From assembly GCA_018907035.1 (NCBI GenBank), contig JACCIC010000065.1, positions 909,001 through 973,000 of the forward strand: a stretch of 64,000 bases of DNA, read 5' to 3'. Made by a program: the position numbers and the translations under genes. The DNA comes from Sycobia sp. Sy_11 (Eukaryota > Arthropoda > Insecta > Hymenoptera > Epichrysomallidae). The notes beneath the pieces were generated by a model that worked only from the letters and a program-made list of their open reading frames with translations, did not search any database and was not told where the DNA came from. The stretch's first letter is position 1; each line of letters opens with the position of its first letter. Below, one piece after another: positions 46,250-58,689 of this stretch.

Positions 46250-46950
46250 ACTCTAACAAAGTGTTCCGTGGCTCTTGAAATGCGCCGCCAAGTACAAGAG
46301 AAAACAAAATGATATGTATCGTGTAAAAGCTTGGAAAAAAAGAGTGACAAAAATCATACACAGGAGCGGTTTTAATAACAAGTCAGACAGCTTCTGGCAG
46401 CTTTCAAGTGTGCAACTATGTTCGGCTCCGGTGGAAGGGGAGATTTCACGAACACACAGCGCGCGCGCGCAAACAAGCGAAAAGTATGAAGTAAAAGAAA
46501 GAGGCACGTTATATAGATCGACGCGGCAGTAAATCATCGCTTTGCCCGAGCTCATTCGGCTCGCTTTACAACGCTCTCCGTATGTACGTACGTTGCCTAC
46601 CACGACGCGCGTGTATATATACGCGCCTGTTCGCAAATGCTGGCCGGGCCAAATCCACGGGCGGACGGTTGTGCGAGTCGGGGCGACTTATCGGCGAGGG
46701 ACGCAAGGCGCGCGTGCTCCGCTGGCTCGGCAATATTTACCGGGGCCCTCTCGCGCCAATAACACCGGCAAGAGCATAACTCTGGATACCGGCGGGATTA
46801 CTTGCTGTACGCGTTCGTTCGCCTCCCCCCCCCCTGGTTTCCCGCTCTGTTAAGGATTGAAGGAAAGAAGGAGATGGTCCAGCGGCAATTTTAAATACTG
46901 CGTATCTGCGCAGCAGTATAGGCATTTCTCGGTTATATAATATGCTCGGA
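46250..46950. promoter_or_regulatory. GC-rich island
   Basis: CpG-rich DNA with a GCGCGCGCGC run at about 46460 and a C homopolymer near 46826-46837. Frames of up to 127 codons overlap on both strands (46253-46636 minus, 46542-46853 plus) and none shows a domain. A promoter or first exon is inferred. Confidence 0.3.
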
Positions 46951-49080
46951 CCTGCTTCGACTTAACATGTCAGACGCTCAATTTTCTCTTTGTAAATGCT
47001 GACTTCGACAATCACAATGAGTGTCGAAAACTCTGAGTTATTTATTTATTTTTGTGTCTGAAAAAAATCCTGAAATCCGTCTTATTTTTCGGTCGCTTGA
47101 TGAGCATCTACCGTTTCATTTTTAAAAAAATTCCAAATTGAAAAAACCTTTTATAAAATATAGAAGATTTTCAAAAATCATTATCGTCAAATTTGATTTC
47201 TCAACAGTTTCTCAACAGTTTCTTAGTCTTATTTTCTATATTTCAAAAATGAGTATTTAATCCAAATATTTTTTTTGTCCCAAACTGTTAAATTTTCGGA
47301 AAAAGGTAAAAGAAAAACATAGGTTCACAATTAGCCAAAGAATATGACGTAACTTTTTTAGAATTTTCTATAGAGCATAATTCTGAGCAATTGTAATATA
47401 TTAAAAACATTCTTTAAAAATATTTATTGCTATATTGAAATAATTATTAATTTGTTTGTGATTCAGACGCTATTGATTAAAAAATTTAAATATTTACGAA
47501 GAATATTTCATGTTCAGACATCAGGTCCACAATTTGCATCGGTTTAAAAATAATTGCGTATTGAAGAATCTATCGAAAAAAAATTAAGGTCAATAAGTCG
47601 TCGTTTTTGATAGAATAAGCTGCATACCGTCCGAAAAGTGCCATGTTAACGTTAATGGGTTAAAAGCAGTCATTTTTATAATCTTTGAAAGTAACCACAA
47701 ATTCACATTGGCAAAAGAAAAATATTGATTTATGCCGCTTTTAATCTGATTATTTCATACGTCAAACTCTTCAAACAACAATTCAGTTCTTTAAACTGGA
47801 GATAAGTTAATAAAAAAGTTTCCTTAAATTTAATACAATACTGACTTCTAATTATTAATATATTTTTATAATTTAAACGTGATATTAATAGTCATAAATT
47901 AATTAAGGTATCTTATTATTTATATTTTATATTTTGTATTAATGCTAATTGCAGAAACGATTACGATTTTAATAATTATTGTTAGGTAATAACCTTGCAT
48001 AGTCAGACACAAGTGATCGCTGTTCTTGTAAAGACATCTAAAACACTCGAGTTCATAAGATATATTTAATTTTTAATTCCTTTTCATTTTAGTACAGAAA
48101 TATAACATATTTTGCATAAATCACAACTATGGAATTTTCACATATTTTAAGCTTCCTTTCGCATTCATGTGTAAAAAATTCTAAAACAAATTTAACTATT
48201 ATTTAAATATTTAATGTTGAAACAAATTATAAAGAACTATAAAATCACAAATGTATTTATGCCGACTAGTATACTGAACTATTAAATATTTTTTTAGATT
48301 TACAGTCTTCTTACAAACAATTGACGACCACCCGTATCAAATCTAAAGTATAGTAATTCAAAAGTATTATTATTAGTGAAAGATAAACTAACTGTCCCCA
48401 GCACCCAAATTTTCTGCATCTACATACTTCAACGCTTTGAACCACTCTGACTCTTTTACAGAGATTGAAATAAAAATTTATAAATGAAAGATATTTGCCC
48501 ACGTCCCCTCCATGACTTCTTCCCATTCCATTCAAAATGGAAGTATTGTATAAAATCAAAAATCTAAGCCAACCATAATAATAATAATATTCGGTATATT
48601 AATTTTAAAAACATTTAATAATCTACTTCAATATAGGAGAATTTTCTTATACTATGTAACCTTATATATATAGCAAATGATATTTGCAAGTAATATTTGC
48701 ATAATAATTTATATGAATTTTTTTATTTACTTTCCACTAATTTTGGAACCAAAATGCGATAAAGGATTACTGCATAGATAAGTTAATGGAGCATATTTAT
48801 TAATATTAAGAAAATAATATTCATTGTTTTAAAATTATCACAACTGTCACAAATTTTACGACATATTATAATCAATCTGTAATTTACATATGCCTTCAAA
48901 CGATGATTATTAGAGGCTAAACATTATTTACATATAACTTGAGAAATTGTATCCTTGGAATTTTTTATTTCTTTTAATATCTTTCATTCAATGAAGGTAT
49001 AGTACATTTATGCAATTTCTCTATCGAGCACTTCCATTATCGTATATGCTTTGAATTATAAAAAAAAGAATCTATCGTAA
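46951..49080. other. AT-rich spacer
   Basis: A GTTAACGTTAATGGGTTAA segment near 47646-47664 has the look of a DNA-transposon end but no partner was found. An 82-codon minus frame at 48311-48559 is unsupported. Confidence 0.4.
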
Positions 49081-49440
49081 CTGAACAGAGAACATTTTTC
49101 TCTCACGTTCTCGCATTTTCTACATGTGCTCGCGTACAATCCGCGTGACGCGTGTACTATGTAATCAGGACGACGAGGCGGCCTAGAGAATAATAACGAT
49201 GCGCGCTTATAATGTAAGGGGATGAAAATGTATTTTTCAGATATAAAGGTTCGTCCGAGTTCGCGCGAAATTGACGGAGGGCATGCGAGCCGCGCGAGCG
49301 GCGAAAGAAAATACAGGGGACAGAGTGTATAATTGATGTATTTACGTTCCCCGTAGAAGCTCGCCCGATGAAAATAGTTACGTGACCCACACGTGCAAGC
49401 GGGTGGCCATCCCGCGCGCGTATATTCAGTTAATTTTTCT
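49081..49440. promoter_or_regulatory. GC-rich island
   Basis: About 350 bp with dense CpG, including GCGCGCG words, near the 3' side of the Kazal gene. A 77-codon minus frame (49157-49390) shows no domain. It may be a promoter of another transcript or an enhancer. Confidence 0.3.
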
Positions 49441-49865
49441 ATTTTTCACGCTCTATCTTCGATAATCTCGCCGACTATTATTTCATGCACTATCTGCGAT
49501 TGTTATCTTAAAACAACACGTGAATCTAACGAGTTTATTCATAATTTTACAATTACGACATCTTCATCTACTAGTATTTGTTTTTCCAAGAAAATACGAT
49601 TTTTTTATTTTAAACGCAATTTTTTTCTGAATAACGCTACTTTATTGGATTTTTTGATTTTTGGCTCGAATACAATTTATGATTTTTTTTTAGGAGAGGA
49701 AAACGTTAAAATCTTTTATATATTTGTGGTATTCTAATCGACAATTCCTTCAAAAAGAATATTTCTGGGATCATAAAATATTAATATTAATCTGGAATAA
49801 TATGTATTTGTTATTGAGTATTGAGTTATTGCGAAAGCTGGATCGAAAGGAAGTGCTATCTACAA
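49441..49865. other. AT-rich spacer
   Basis: The open frame at 49393-49737 (plus) is Phe/Ser/Thr-rich and unsupported. Confidence 0.4.
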
Positions 49866-49885
49866 CTTGTACACTAAACAATAAA

Positions 49886-49891
49886 TTTATT
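49886..49891 (-). terminator. polyadenylation signal of the Kazal gene
   Basis: AATAAA on the minus strand 164 bp after the stop codon, followed within 20-25 bp by a GT-rich GTGTACAAGTTG segment, which fits a cleavage and polyadenylation region. Confidence 0.6.
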
Positions 49892-50054
49892 TTCTTTTAA
49901 ACAATTTTACACTTTATGTACAATTGAAGGTATAACACTTTGATATTCTATAACATTTGAATGAAAAAATAACATTAAAATTTGCAATAATTAAAATACT
50001 TGAATCTCGGTATCTTCTTCGAGCGATAATTCCTGTTATAATAGAAAAACCATC

Positions 50055-50095
50055 CTACCGAGGTCGACAGTCACCTGGATAAGCTTTTTTAACAT
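50055..50095 (-). other. exon 3 coding part (last Kazal Cys and stop)
   Basis: Encodes VKKAYPGDCRPR and the stop. The final Cys70 is in the position of the sixth Kazal cysteine. The intron before it is 538 bp. Confidence 0.85.
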
Positions 50096-50940
50096 CTGAA
50101 AACAAAATTTCAATTTGGGCGATTGGATCTAGTCGCATTTAATCGATTAAACTTCCTTTTGTTCGAATCTTAATTTTAAATATTTAAGAATAAAGGCTCA
50201 AAAATGAAATTGGTAATAACATAAAACTATAATTATGGCAGAAAATTCTATATACAGAAAAAGGGAAGGCAACATTGACCCAAAAAATTTTGTATTTGAC
50301 TACACATTAAATTATCTTCAGTCATTTATAAATGCGATATCTTTAAGGAAAGAAATTGCTACTCGTTACTAGGTTAGAAGTATTATAAAGTTATCTCAAA
50401 AGTATCTCAAAAATGTTAAAGATAATAAAATATTGAAAATATGTATTATTTCGTGCAATTATAAAAAATATCTACGGAAATCGTAATAAGAATCGTGCTT
50501 GAATTTTATGTAGATGGAATTGGACTAATTATTTATATTAACATGTAACTACTACTTGATTAAAGGACTGAAATTTTTATAAAGTTTAAATTTACAATAA
50601 AAAAATATTTGTGCATTATTTAATTGTACTTACGTTTTCCTAAACACAAGTTCCTGCAATCCAAGTCAGCTTGGTTACGATATGTAATTCCATCAGTACC
50701 GCAAAATCGCTCATTACTACTGATGATTTTGTGTATATTGCAGTCACAAAGTGAATTTACAATTGAACATACTGAAATTACTGAAATATTTGTTTGCCTA
50801 TAATTTAATGCTAGTTTAATGCATAATTTCTTTATATATCAGTGATAAAACAAATGTACTAAAATTCACTGATGCTTTAAGGTATTTTCAAATTAACTAT
50901 ACTTACCACAAAATACAACGTATATTAGTTTCTTGAACAT
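50055..50940 (-). CDS. secreted Kazal-type protease inhibitor-like protein, three exons
   Basis: Spliced CDS: exon 1 50940-50907, exon 2 50780-50634, exon 3 50095-50055 (stop TAG 50057-50055), giving 73 residues. Both donors read GTAAGT; acceptors read AATATTTCAG and TTTTGTTTTCAG, and phases match. Residues 1 to about 21 (MFKKLIYVVFCVISVC...) form a signal peptide, so the product is secreted. The mature part carries CDC at 23-25 and FCGTDGITYRNQ at 37-48, the Kazal signature, with Cys at 53, 57 and 70. Kazal proteins usually block serine proteases with a loop after the second Cys; the P1 position here would be Ile27. Two oddities are Ala49 at the usual fourth Cys, with an extra Cys57, and a loop of 12 residues between Cys25 and Cys38 where about 7 is common. 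Defence, gut, salivary or venom use are all possible; target unknown. Confidence 0.88.
50634..50780 (-). other. exon 2 (end of signal peptide and most of the Kazal domain)
   Basis: 147 bp, phase 1 at both ends. A second AG nine bases inside (at 50773-50772) could serve as an alternative acceptor and would remove three signal-peptide residues without changing the frame. Confidence 0.85.
50907..50940 (-). other. exon 1 coding part (signal peptide start)
   Basis: Starts ATG at 50940-50938 with an A-rich context and encodes 11 residues plus one base. It ends at G50907 before GTAAGT. The 126-bp first intron runs to 50781. A weak upstream promoter (CATAAGA near 51092, CAGTTA near 51070 on the minus strand) would give a leader of about 125 bases. 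Confidence 0.8.
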
Positions 50941-50959
50941 TTTTTAGTAAATTAGTAAA

Positions 50960-52015
50960 TGTACAATAACTCAATTCTTAAATTAATCAATTACTAAATT
51001 GCAGTAATTAATTAATTAGAAAAAAACTAATAATTCCGAAAATAGCAGGCCGATGCGAACAATAACTAACTGCTAACAGTCGCAAAAGTCTTATGGATTT
51101 TACTTTCCTGCTTTATTCGACAAAGACTATTATCATTTTGTTTGACTAATAAATTTATCTTTACTTATATTAAAGATATGATTTATAAATTCTGTTATCA
51201 GTGACAGGTAAATGAAACATTAATAAGCAAACGTAAATTATATATGAGAATGATTTTTCGAAAAGATTACCCGAATATTCACCACAGCCATGAGACATTG
51301 CAATTCATAAATAATTTTTTTATTTATCATGGTAAAAATTCACCAATCCTCGCTGTAAATTTGTACGAAACACTGAGTAAATATTCTTTTATTATTATCA
51401 TTATTACTCAATGGTCATTTTTAAGGATAAAGCGTAAATTTGGGTTTAAATAACAATAATAGTTGATTTTGGATTCCAGTTAGTACCTCGAAATTTCGAT
51501 ATGAGAAATAAATATTGGTGGCTGTGATAATATAAAACAATATATATTAGATTTTATAAAAATAATTTTTTTCTGTGAAATAACGAAATTCATAACTTTC
51601 CAAGGAATAAATAAGATAAAATATATAAGAATTGAAACTTTATTATTCAATTACTTATTTACAAGCATATTTATTTATCAGTTTTATTTTTAATTTTTTG
51701 ACTAATAAAATATTAGCTACTTTAAAAAACAAATGCTATTCTTAAAAAACTCGTGAGATGTTTAAAATCTTGGTAATATTCAATTTATCCGGAATACAGA
51801 ATGATGGATAAAGCCAATTAAAATGATATAGTTATAAAAATAAGCTTTGATTTTCGTTCGAAATTTAAAGGTGAATTTTGTTAGGCATGGATTTACATTT
51901 CTTGTGTTCTTTTTTTAGCTTAATAAAACACAGATTTAAAAAGACTAAAAATAATCCATAATTTTATTACGGCTTCTACTGCACAGTATAAATCAATTTC
52001 GTATTATGTACATAT
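50960..52015. other. AT-rich spacer upstream of the Kazal gene
   Basis: Nothing beyond the possible promoter. The 69-codon frame at 51244-51453 (plus) is unsupported. I found no second Kazal-like exon nearby. Confidence 0.4.
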
Positions 52016-52026
52016 ACATACACACG

Positions 52027-52116
<90 letters not shown>
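52016..52116. repeat. compound (CA)n-(CG)n-(CA)n-(TA)n microsatellite
   Basis: About 100 bp of alternating purine-pyrimidine DNA, CA/CG first, then CA, then TA. Confidence 0.95.
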
Positions 52117-52122
<6 letters not shown>

Positions 52123-52149
52123 ACTAAAATTATTTTAATACCGCAATGA

Positions 52150-52550
52150 GTTAAGTCGCTTAAATTTCTTTCAAAAATTGCTTTTCTCGTTCATAAGGAA
52201 AGAACAAAAGCTCTGCAAAAGCTCGGACCCACTTACGGCAAAGCGAAATCCTCTTGTTATACATTCTTAAGACGGGGAAGCGCATAATTGTTCGGAAGTT
52301 AAAGGTACGAAAGGCGTCCGAAAGATGAGTACAGTCGGTGCCTTGTGTAGCGCAAGGAAGCCGAGGCCGAAGGACAAAAGGGAAAAGACGAACCCCATCC
52401 CCTGGCTTCTCCTGTCGCGTCTGCTGTCCGCTTTCACAGCACCGGTATCTGCTAAGATCAAAGACATTTTCTCGTAATTAGCCATAAGAACCGAAACACT
52501 TTGGCCGCTTCGCTGCGTCCTTAGAGAGATCGTCTACGGCAGGAGAGAGA

Positions 52551-52592
<42 letters not shown>

Positions 52593-53300
52593 ACGCGAGA
52601 GAAAGCGAGCAGGATGTACCCTTGGAATTTCTAACAGAGCGACATCCGAGGTGTGATAGCCCGTATAAAGTTCGCTCCTTTTTCGCCTTATCCCATCCTC
52701 CTATTTCAACCATCTCCTGCTTCCGTCATCTTAGCTAAAGATCGCAGAAAGGCGACGTTTAAAGCTTTTTCTGGAGAAGAGGTCCAATGTAATAGCTGTA
52801 ACTATACATGCACCGCGCGTATACATGCATACACATACACACATGTAGTGGTAATATATAAGTCTCGCCACAGATGTCTGGTTCCGACAGAATCCTGAAA
52901 AATACCTAGCCATTAGCGTACTCACGGGTTCAAAGATCTCCTCAGCTTCGACGCGCGCGAGGGTAAGTTTAGCAAAGGGAAGAGGGGGTGGGCGAAGGGG
53001 GGGGCTTGAGCTGGAGGGCACAAGGTATGCGCGCTCGAATGATCGACTGTTCACCGTAGTCCCGTGCTCCTGACACTTTTAGTCGTTGACGTATGAATCG
53101 TCTTGGGTTAATTTACGAACTTTTTAAGCGCTCGAGTGAATCTGAAATGCGCGAGCGCACCGCCGCGCCGGCCGCGCCACGAGGAGGAAATTTTCCTCAT
53201 GATTCTCTGTATTGGGCAAGTTATTCTACTCTTCTACAATAAGCGGCATTAATCAAGCATAAGTGGTGATTTTTCTTCTTGAGCCGCGAAAGCTCTTTTC
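52150..53300. promoter_or_regulatory. large GC-rich island with GA tract
   Basis: More than 1 kb of CpG-containing DNA centred on a (GA)n run, with a GC-rich core at about 52940-53020 and again at 53145-53180 (CGCCGCGCCGGCCGCGCC). Frames of 72-107 codons on both strands overlap and lack domains. A promoter region of a gene outside the window or an enhancer is likely by composition. Confidence 0.35.
52541..52591. repeat. (GA)n microsatellite
   Basis: Almost uninterrupted GA repeats, about 51 bp, inside the GC-rich island. Confidence 0.92.
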
Positions 53301-54110
53301 TTTCCGCTTAACTGCTTCTGTGCTTCTTTTTAAACTCTGGGTATATATAAAATGTCACGCGGCTTTGGAATTTATTAAGCTAGTTAAACTCCCACTGTTT
53401 AAAGAGCGATAGTTTGAGAGAGCATCAATTCAAATGCTTCGATACAGTTTTATCAATAATTGTTAAAAATTTTAGATGACTTTCAAATTTTTATTATAGA
53501 TTAGCTGATTTTTTTAATCTTGTATTTTAAATTGAAATAAATTATTACTATATTGTTTCAAAATCATAAAATATAAATAACCATGAACAATGATCTAGAT
53601 TTATCATATTTTCAAATCAAAATTCTTTATTTAAAAAAAAAATTGACCTTAAGTATTTTAATATCAAACGCTATAATGGGTCATGACAAGTATTAGCTTT
53701 TATAAATAGCAAAATATTGTTATTGAATTCATAATTAAAAGATACTGAAACATATAATTACGTATTAAAATTAAATATATCATTTTTATCTCTAGTAAAC
53801 TGTTTTATAATTTACTAAAATATTATATTAGTACTATAATTATTTAAATATTTCAATAAAAAAAAAACTTTTAAAGTCTATAAGTGTGCTGCACATATTA
53901 AGAAATCAAAAGGGAGAAAGAATATGATTAAAACAGTTATTGAACAAGAGCTTTTATATTTTTGACATGTAATTCAAAATATATGAAAAAAATTAATATT
54001 GTAATTCCGATAACAAAACAATGTATCTAAGATTCAATTTAAATAATTAATCTTCATGAATCTGCAGTCATCTTAACTATATGTTCTATCTTCGCAAAGA
54101 AGAAATATTA
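53301..54110. other. AT-rich spacer
   Basis: Nothing seen. Confidence 0.5.
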
Positions 54111-54490
54111 ATGGATTATAAAATCACGCTCTATACGATGAATAATTCTTTCCGACTTTGCATTTCACGCGAGTAAAGACATTAAGCAAATGGTAATGAA
54201 GTACATGGTACGCTCATAGAACTGCGCTAACGTAACAGTTAACGAGCATTGTGCGTGAAAAACTGTGCCATCGATTTTTCTCCTGGTCTACGCGTCATTA
54301 GCTTTAACCTCGCCTACAATACCGTGTTATTCTCGCTGGTCCTTTAATTCAGTCGTTTTCAGCAGCTTTGATAAAAGGCTGTCTATACATTTATGACGAA
54401 CTAATAGGTGATGAAATTCTGAAGGAATTCGTCCTTATGTAAAGTAATTCGTTGAAGCTAATTGGCTTACGATACAAAGCAGTGCACAAA
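54111..54490. promoter_or_regulatory. candidate regulatory element
   Basis: Mixed-composition sequence without open frames, with AGCAAATGGTAATGAAG near 54185, CGTCATTAGC near 54294 and TTTATGA near 54391 (Hox-type core). The role is inferred from composition and motifs only. Confidence 0.25.
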
Positions 54491-57400
54491 GTAAAACATA
54501 TTTAAGGGAAATGTATTTTTACAATGCAATTGCATTCAAATATCGATAATAGTTGATTCGAAATTCACAAAAATTTCATTTCCCTTGAGTATTATATTAA
54601 TGTCAGATTATTATGGCGGAGTTTCGATCGATTCTTCACGTAACTATATACAAGCCATTTTCAAAATTATGAGAAGTCGCCAGAAGGAAGTCAATATGTT
54701 ACAAATGGCTAATTTCGATATTCGTCGTGATTGCCATTGCATTACCCGCTATCAAGTCTGCCGGAACGTTAAATTTACAAGTTAGAATCCTCCTTCGCTT
54801 CTCAGCTCTGCCTTCCCGTATCATTTATCCATTCCTCTAACCTCATCCTCTGCGCGCGCGCATAGACACACACATACACAGACGCACACCCGTCTACCGA
54901 TATCCAAGTTTTCCTCTGTACATCTCAGAGCTGAAAGCGTTCTAGCTGAGCTGGCTCGTATATGCAAAAGGTAATAACGCGCTCCTGGGTCTAACTTAAG
55001 CTCACCGACGGTGGTACGTGAATATACTAGGTTGAGGCACAGAGGCATTCTGTTTCGCTCATGCGACTGGCTTATTTGAAGGTAACAAAAAAGTACCGGT
55101 GACTTCTTTTATTCCCCTTTTTTCATCAACTCGACCGGTTGGTTTTGAAAGAGAGTTTCGTAAATATTGTGGAAGGTACTTATGAAAACGACACGAGTTC
55201 TTCGATAGTTTTTGGTTTTTATATCGTGCCTCGGAATTTCAACATTGCAAATCTGAGAACATTGCTTCTGTATTTATTATATACAAAATTGTACTAAATT
55301 ATTGACCTTATTATATAATTAAAACAGCTTTTGTAATTTTTCTATTAAATTTTCCCAGTTTTACATTCTAGCACTTACGATTCGATCAGCGGGAATAATT
55401 TTAGACATTTTAATGGCTTTATTTCGATTTCTACATTCAACACTTTCACTGACTTTAACAAATTATGGCAGAATAAAATAAATAAATATATTATCTAATT
55501 TATGATTGCCTATCAGTTTTATAATCTCGTAATGATACTAGGATAACGAGATAAGAAAAATAATGCTTTTTATTTTACTTTAAATATTACACATTTGTAA
55601 ATTTTTCTTATGTCAAAAATGGAATTTCTTAATACCTTATTATTTTAAGTTTAATAAATTTTAACTGCGAAATTAATTTATAGTTCCCAGAAATTCAAAA
55701 ACTTAGACAATGAAGGTATATCTTACACTATTTGAATGGCTTTTCAAGCCTAAAAATATAACAATACTGATTTTATCAGTAGTCTAAAGGTTAGTAATAA
55801 AATTAAAGACTTTAATTCAAATATATATATATATTTGTAAGTTTCGTTTTCTGCGACCTCCAAAATGTCGTCTGTTTCGATTTATAGCAGAAACATTTAT
55901 TTAAAATGCATTTGAAAAATTGGTTTTGCGTGAAATAAAAGGAAGCGCAACAAAGATCGAACCTGCCCGAGTTTTTTTATATTAATACGGTATATAACAA
56001 CTTTTATATTAAAACGTTAATATACAACGCTCAGTATATACTCGTAAATCTTAAAGGAGGAAAAGCTTGGTCGAGGTGAGGGCTCTGTGCGCTAAAGCGA
56101 CTTTATAATGATCTGCACTACTACTCCGCGGCCTGGTCGATTCTTCTTTGATGGCCGCATGTAATCGCATTTATACAGCAAGAGGGAAAGGGAAATAAAA
56201 CCAGAAGCTGAGTTTTATCAATGCAGGTTGCAGAGAGATACAACTGACTTACAGAGCTTCGTTGAATCAGCGATTGGTTTTCAAATGAATAACCTAATGA
56301 TTTACGACATGACTATATATTTGAGAAGAAGATAAATTTTATATTTTTGAAAATCAGTAATATACCGAGCGGTATAGGTCGTATTAAACTAAATATATTT
56401 TTTTATAGTTGAATTTATTACCTCAGAGTCAGACTTGAAATTTAAAGCAGGCGGGTCATTTCTGAAACAAAACCTTTGCGAATTTAAATATTTAACATTT
56501 TTTGGCATTTCAAATAATGTCATTATTAAAAAGGAAATAAAAATATTTCATTACACTCATGAATGACTGATTATAGTTATTTTAATGTTTAAATCATCAT
56601 TTATTTGCAAAATTTACGTCCAATACTTAATGAGTCGAAAATGTTTAGAATCATTATTTATATTTGTAAATAGTGTATTATCAGTCAGAGCTACACAGAC
56701 CGCAGCCTAACTCTTTTACCACTATATTTTCACATATTATATAATACTGAATATCTAACTCAAGCAATTCCTTCCCGTTTGATCGAAAAAATATAAAAGC
56801 CTAAAAATATTTATTTAAAAAATGTGACCAATGCTTAATTAACTTGACTGAGCTGAGAAATAAAATTTAACCGACTACACGTATATTTAATGGCAACATA
56901 TAGTAAACTGATAAATGACATATTTGAATTAAGGATCTCCAATAACTATATCGACATATAATTAAGCCATAAAGATCTTGTAAAATAATCAACTGATAAA
57001 TGTAATAAAAACATATTGGATTTGCAATAGAAAAAATTTGTTTTCGTTACTAATTTCATATCCATCTTTTACCTTATTTTATCACAATTCGCGCTGCCAT
57101 AAGTTAAAGAGAGACAAAAAATCTATTAAATAGAATCTATTAATGTGGCAATAAGTTTATACATAAATTTTTTTCTTACTTTGAAGATGTCGAATTACCT
57201 GCCAACAAAAAAGAGATGCAAGAATTTTTCTCATCGTTTTCTGTGAGAAATATAATCTGAATATGCTCCAATTGTTAGAATGTGTCAAAACTGTTTTTAC
57301 ACATAAAAGCGAGCAATTCGTGCAAACAAGATAATACTTTGTTTTTTTTATAGACGGAATTCATGTGGATAAATACAACAGCTAACGATGAATAATCTTT

Positions 57401-58290
57401 GGAATAATGTTTTTTTTTTCATTTTTTTACTGAAATCAAACCCTAATTTTCATCAAAAATACGAACTTTTTACATTAGAGACTCCACAGAAGAAACAGAA
57501 TCATTAAAATGAGATATTTAATAATCAAGTTATATTGTTAAATCACGGGTTTCTCAGTTATTTTAATCTTTCAAATAGTAAAAACAACGCCAACGACTTA
57601 AGTCTACCGGAGACTGACTTAGTGACCGAGATAAAATGCTCTACTTTGGATACTAGCGACTACTATTTTTCAAAATCTAAATTTTTTCTTAACTATTATT
57701 TTACAATTGTAAAACATTTAACTTTTTTATTATATAAATTATTAATTTTGAGTTGTAGTAAGTAAATATTATTTCTTTTTTTTCACAACCTGTTTTATAA
57801 CAAAGTAAAATATTATTGGTTTATTAAAGCAAAATGGAAATTCTTGATTCATCAGTGGTTTGTAGTTTTATTATAATGTCAAATTTAGAAAAAATAGGCT
57901 GATTCCAATTAAGAGGATATATTATTTAATACAATACAATTAATACTTCTTTTACTTTTTAAATAAAGATCTTTTAAATGATCTAAAAATATGGAAATAA
58001 TAATAGTATGACTTCCAAAGACTTCCAAAGAATGAATTTTGAGATAAAATGTGTTAGACAAAAAATTCTTGATTGTTTTTTTGATTCTTTAATCGTGACT
58101 TTATTTTGATTTCGAGTATGAACTTAAATTTATTTTAAAGCCAACTTTTATTTTCAATAGCAACCCCAGAGTTTTGTACTATATTCAAAGATGGCATAAA
58201 ATTAAAAATTTGAAGTGTAAAAGTTTATATCTATCTATTTCTGTAAATAGATAGTTACGTATTTCAAAATTTCTATTGAAGTTCAGGTGC

Positions 58291-58292
<2 letters not shown>
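54491..58292. other. mostly AT-rich spacer
   Basis: About 54790-55080 is GC-richer with GCGCGCGC followed by CA repeats at 54852-54888. About 56040-56270 is mixed. No gene is supported; frames at 54585-54785, 54821-55048 and 57535-57765 lack domains. Confidence 0.4.

Positions 58293-58346
<54 letters not shown>
58293..58346. repeat. (TA)n microsatellite
   Basis: An uninterrupted alternating A/T run of about 54 bp. Confidence 0.95.
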
Positions 58347-58350
<4 letters not shown>

Positions 58351-58642
58351 TAGACGCGCCAAGGAAATAGAATAAGCTTATTGTAGTTTTTCTTCAAAAT
58401 TTATTCATTCCAATTTCTTTTTTTGTCTCAATAATTTTGGATTACTTTGTGTAATTGACATCTTTTTTGGTTTGCAGTGTTACCGCGTAGTTATCGGTTT
58501 TAATTACCCCCTTTTTTGCCTACACTCTCGTGTACTAGCAGGGATAGGGTTGGATAAGCTATACTCGCGACGCGGATTTTACGATCCCAAAACGAATTTT
58601 CCTTGCGAAATTCGTTACCAAAATCGGAGTGTAGGGGCCAAA

Positions 58643-58689
58643 ATGATTGGATTCCGTCAGGAGTGATACCTTACCCAGAATCCAATCAT
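58643..58689. repeat. perfect 12-bp inverted repeat
   Basis: ATGATTGGATTC at 58643-58654 and GAATCCAATCAT at 58678-58689, 23 bp apart. As RNA or single-stranded DNA it would form a hairpin. Confidence 0.85.
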
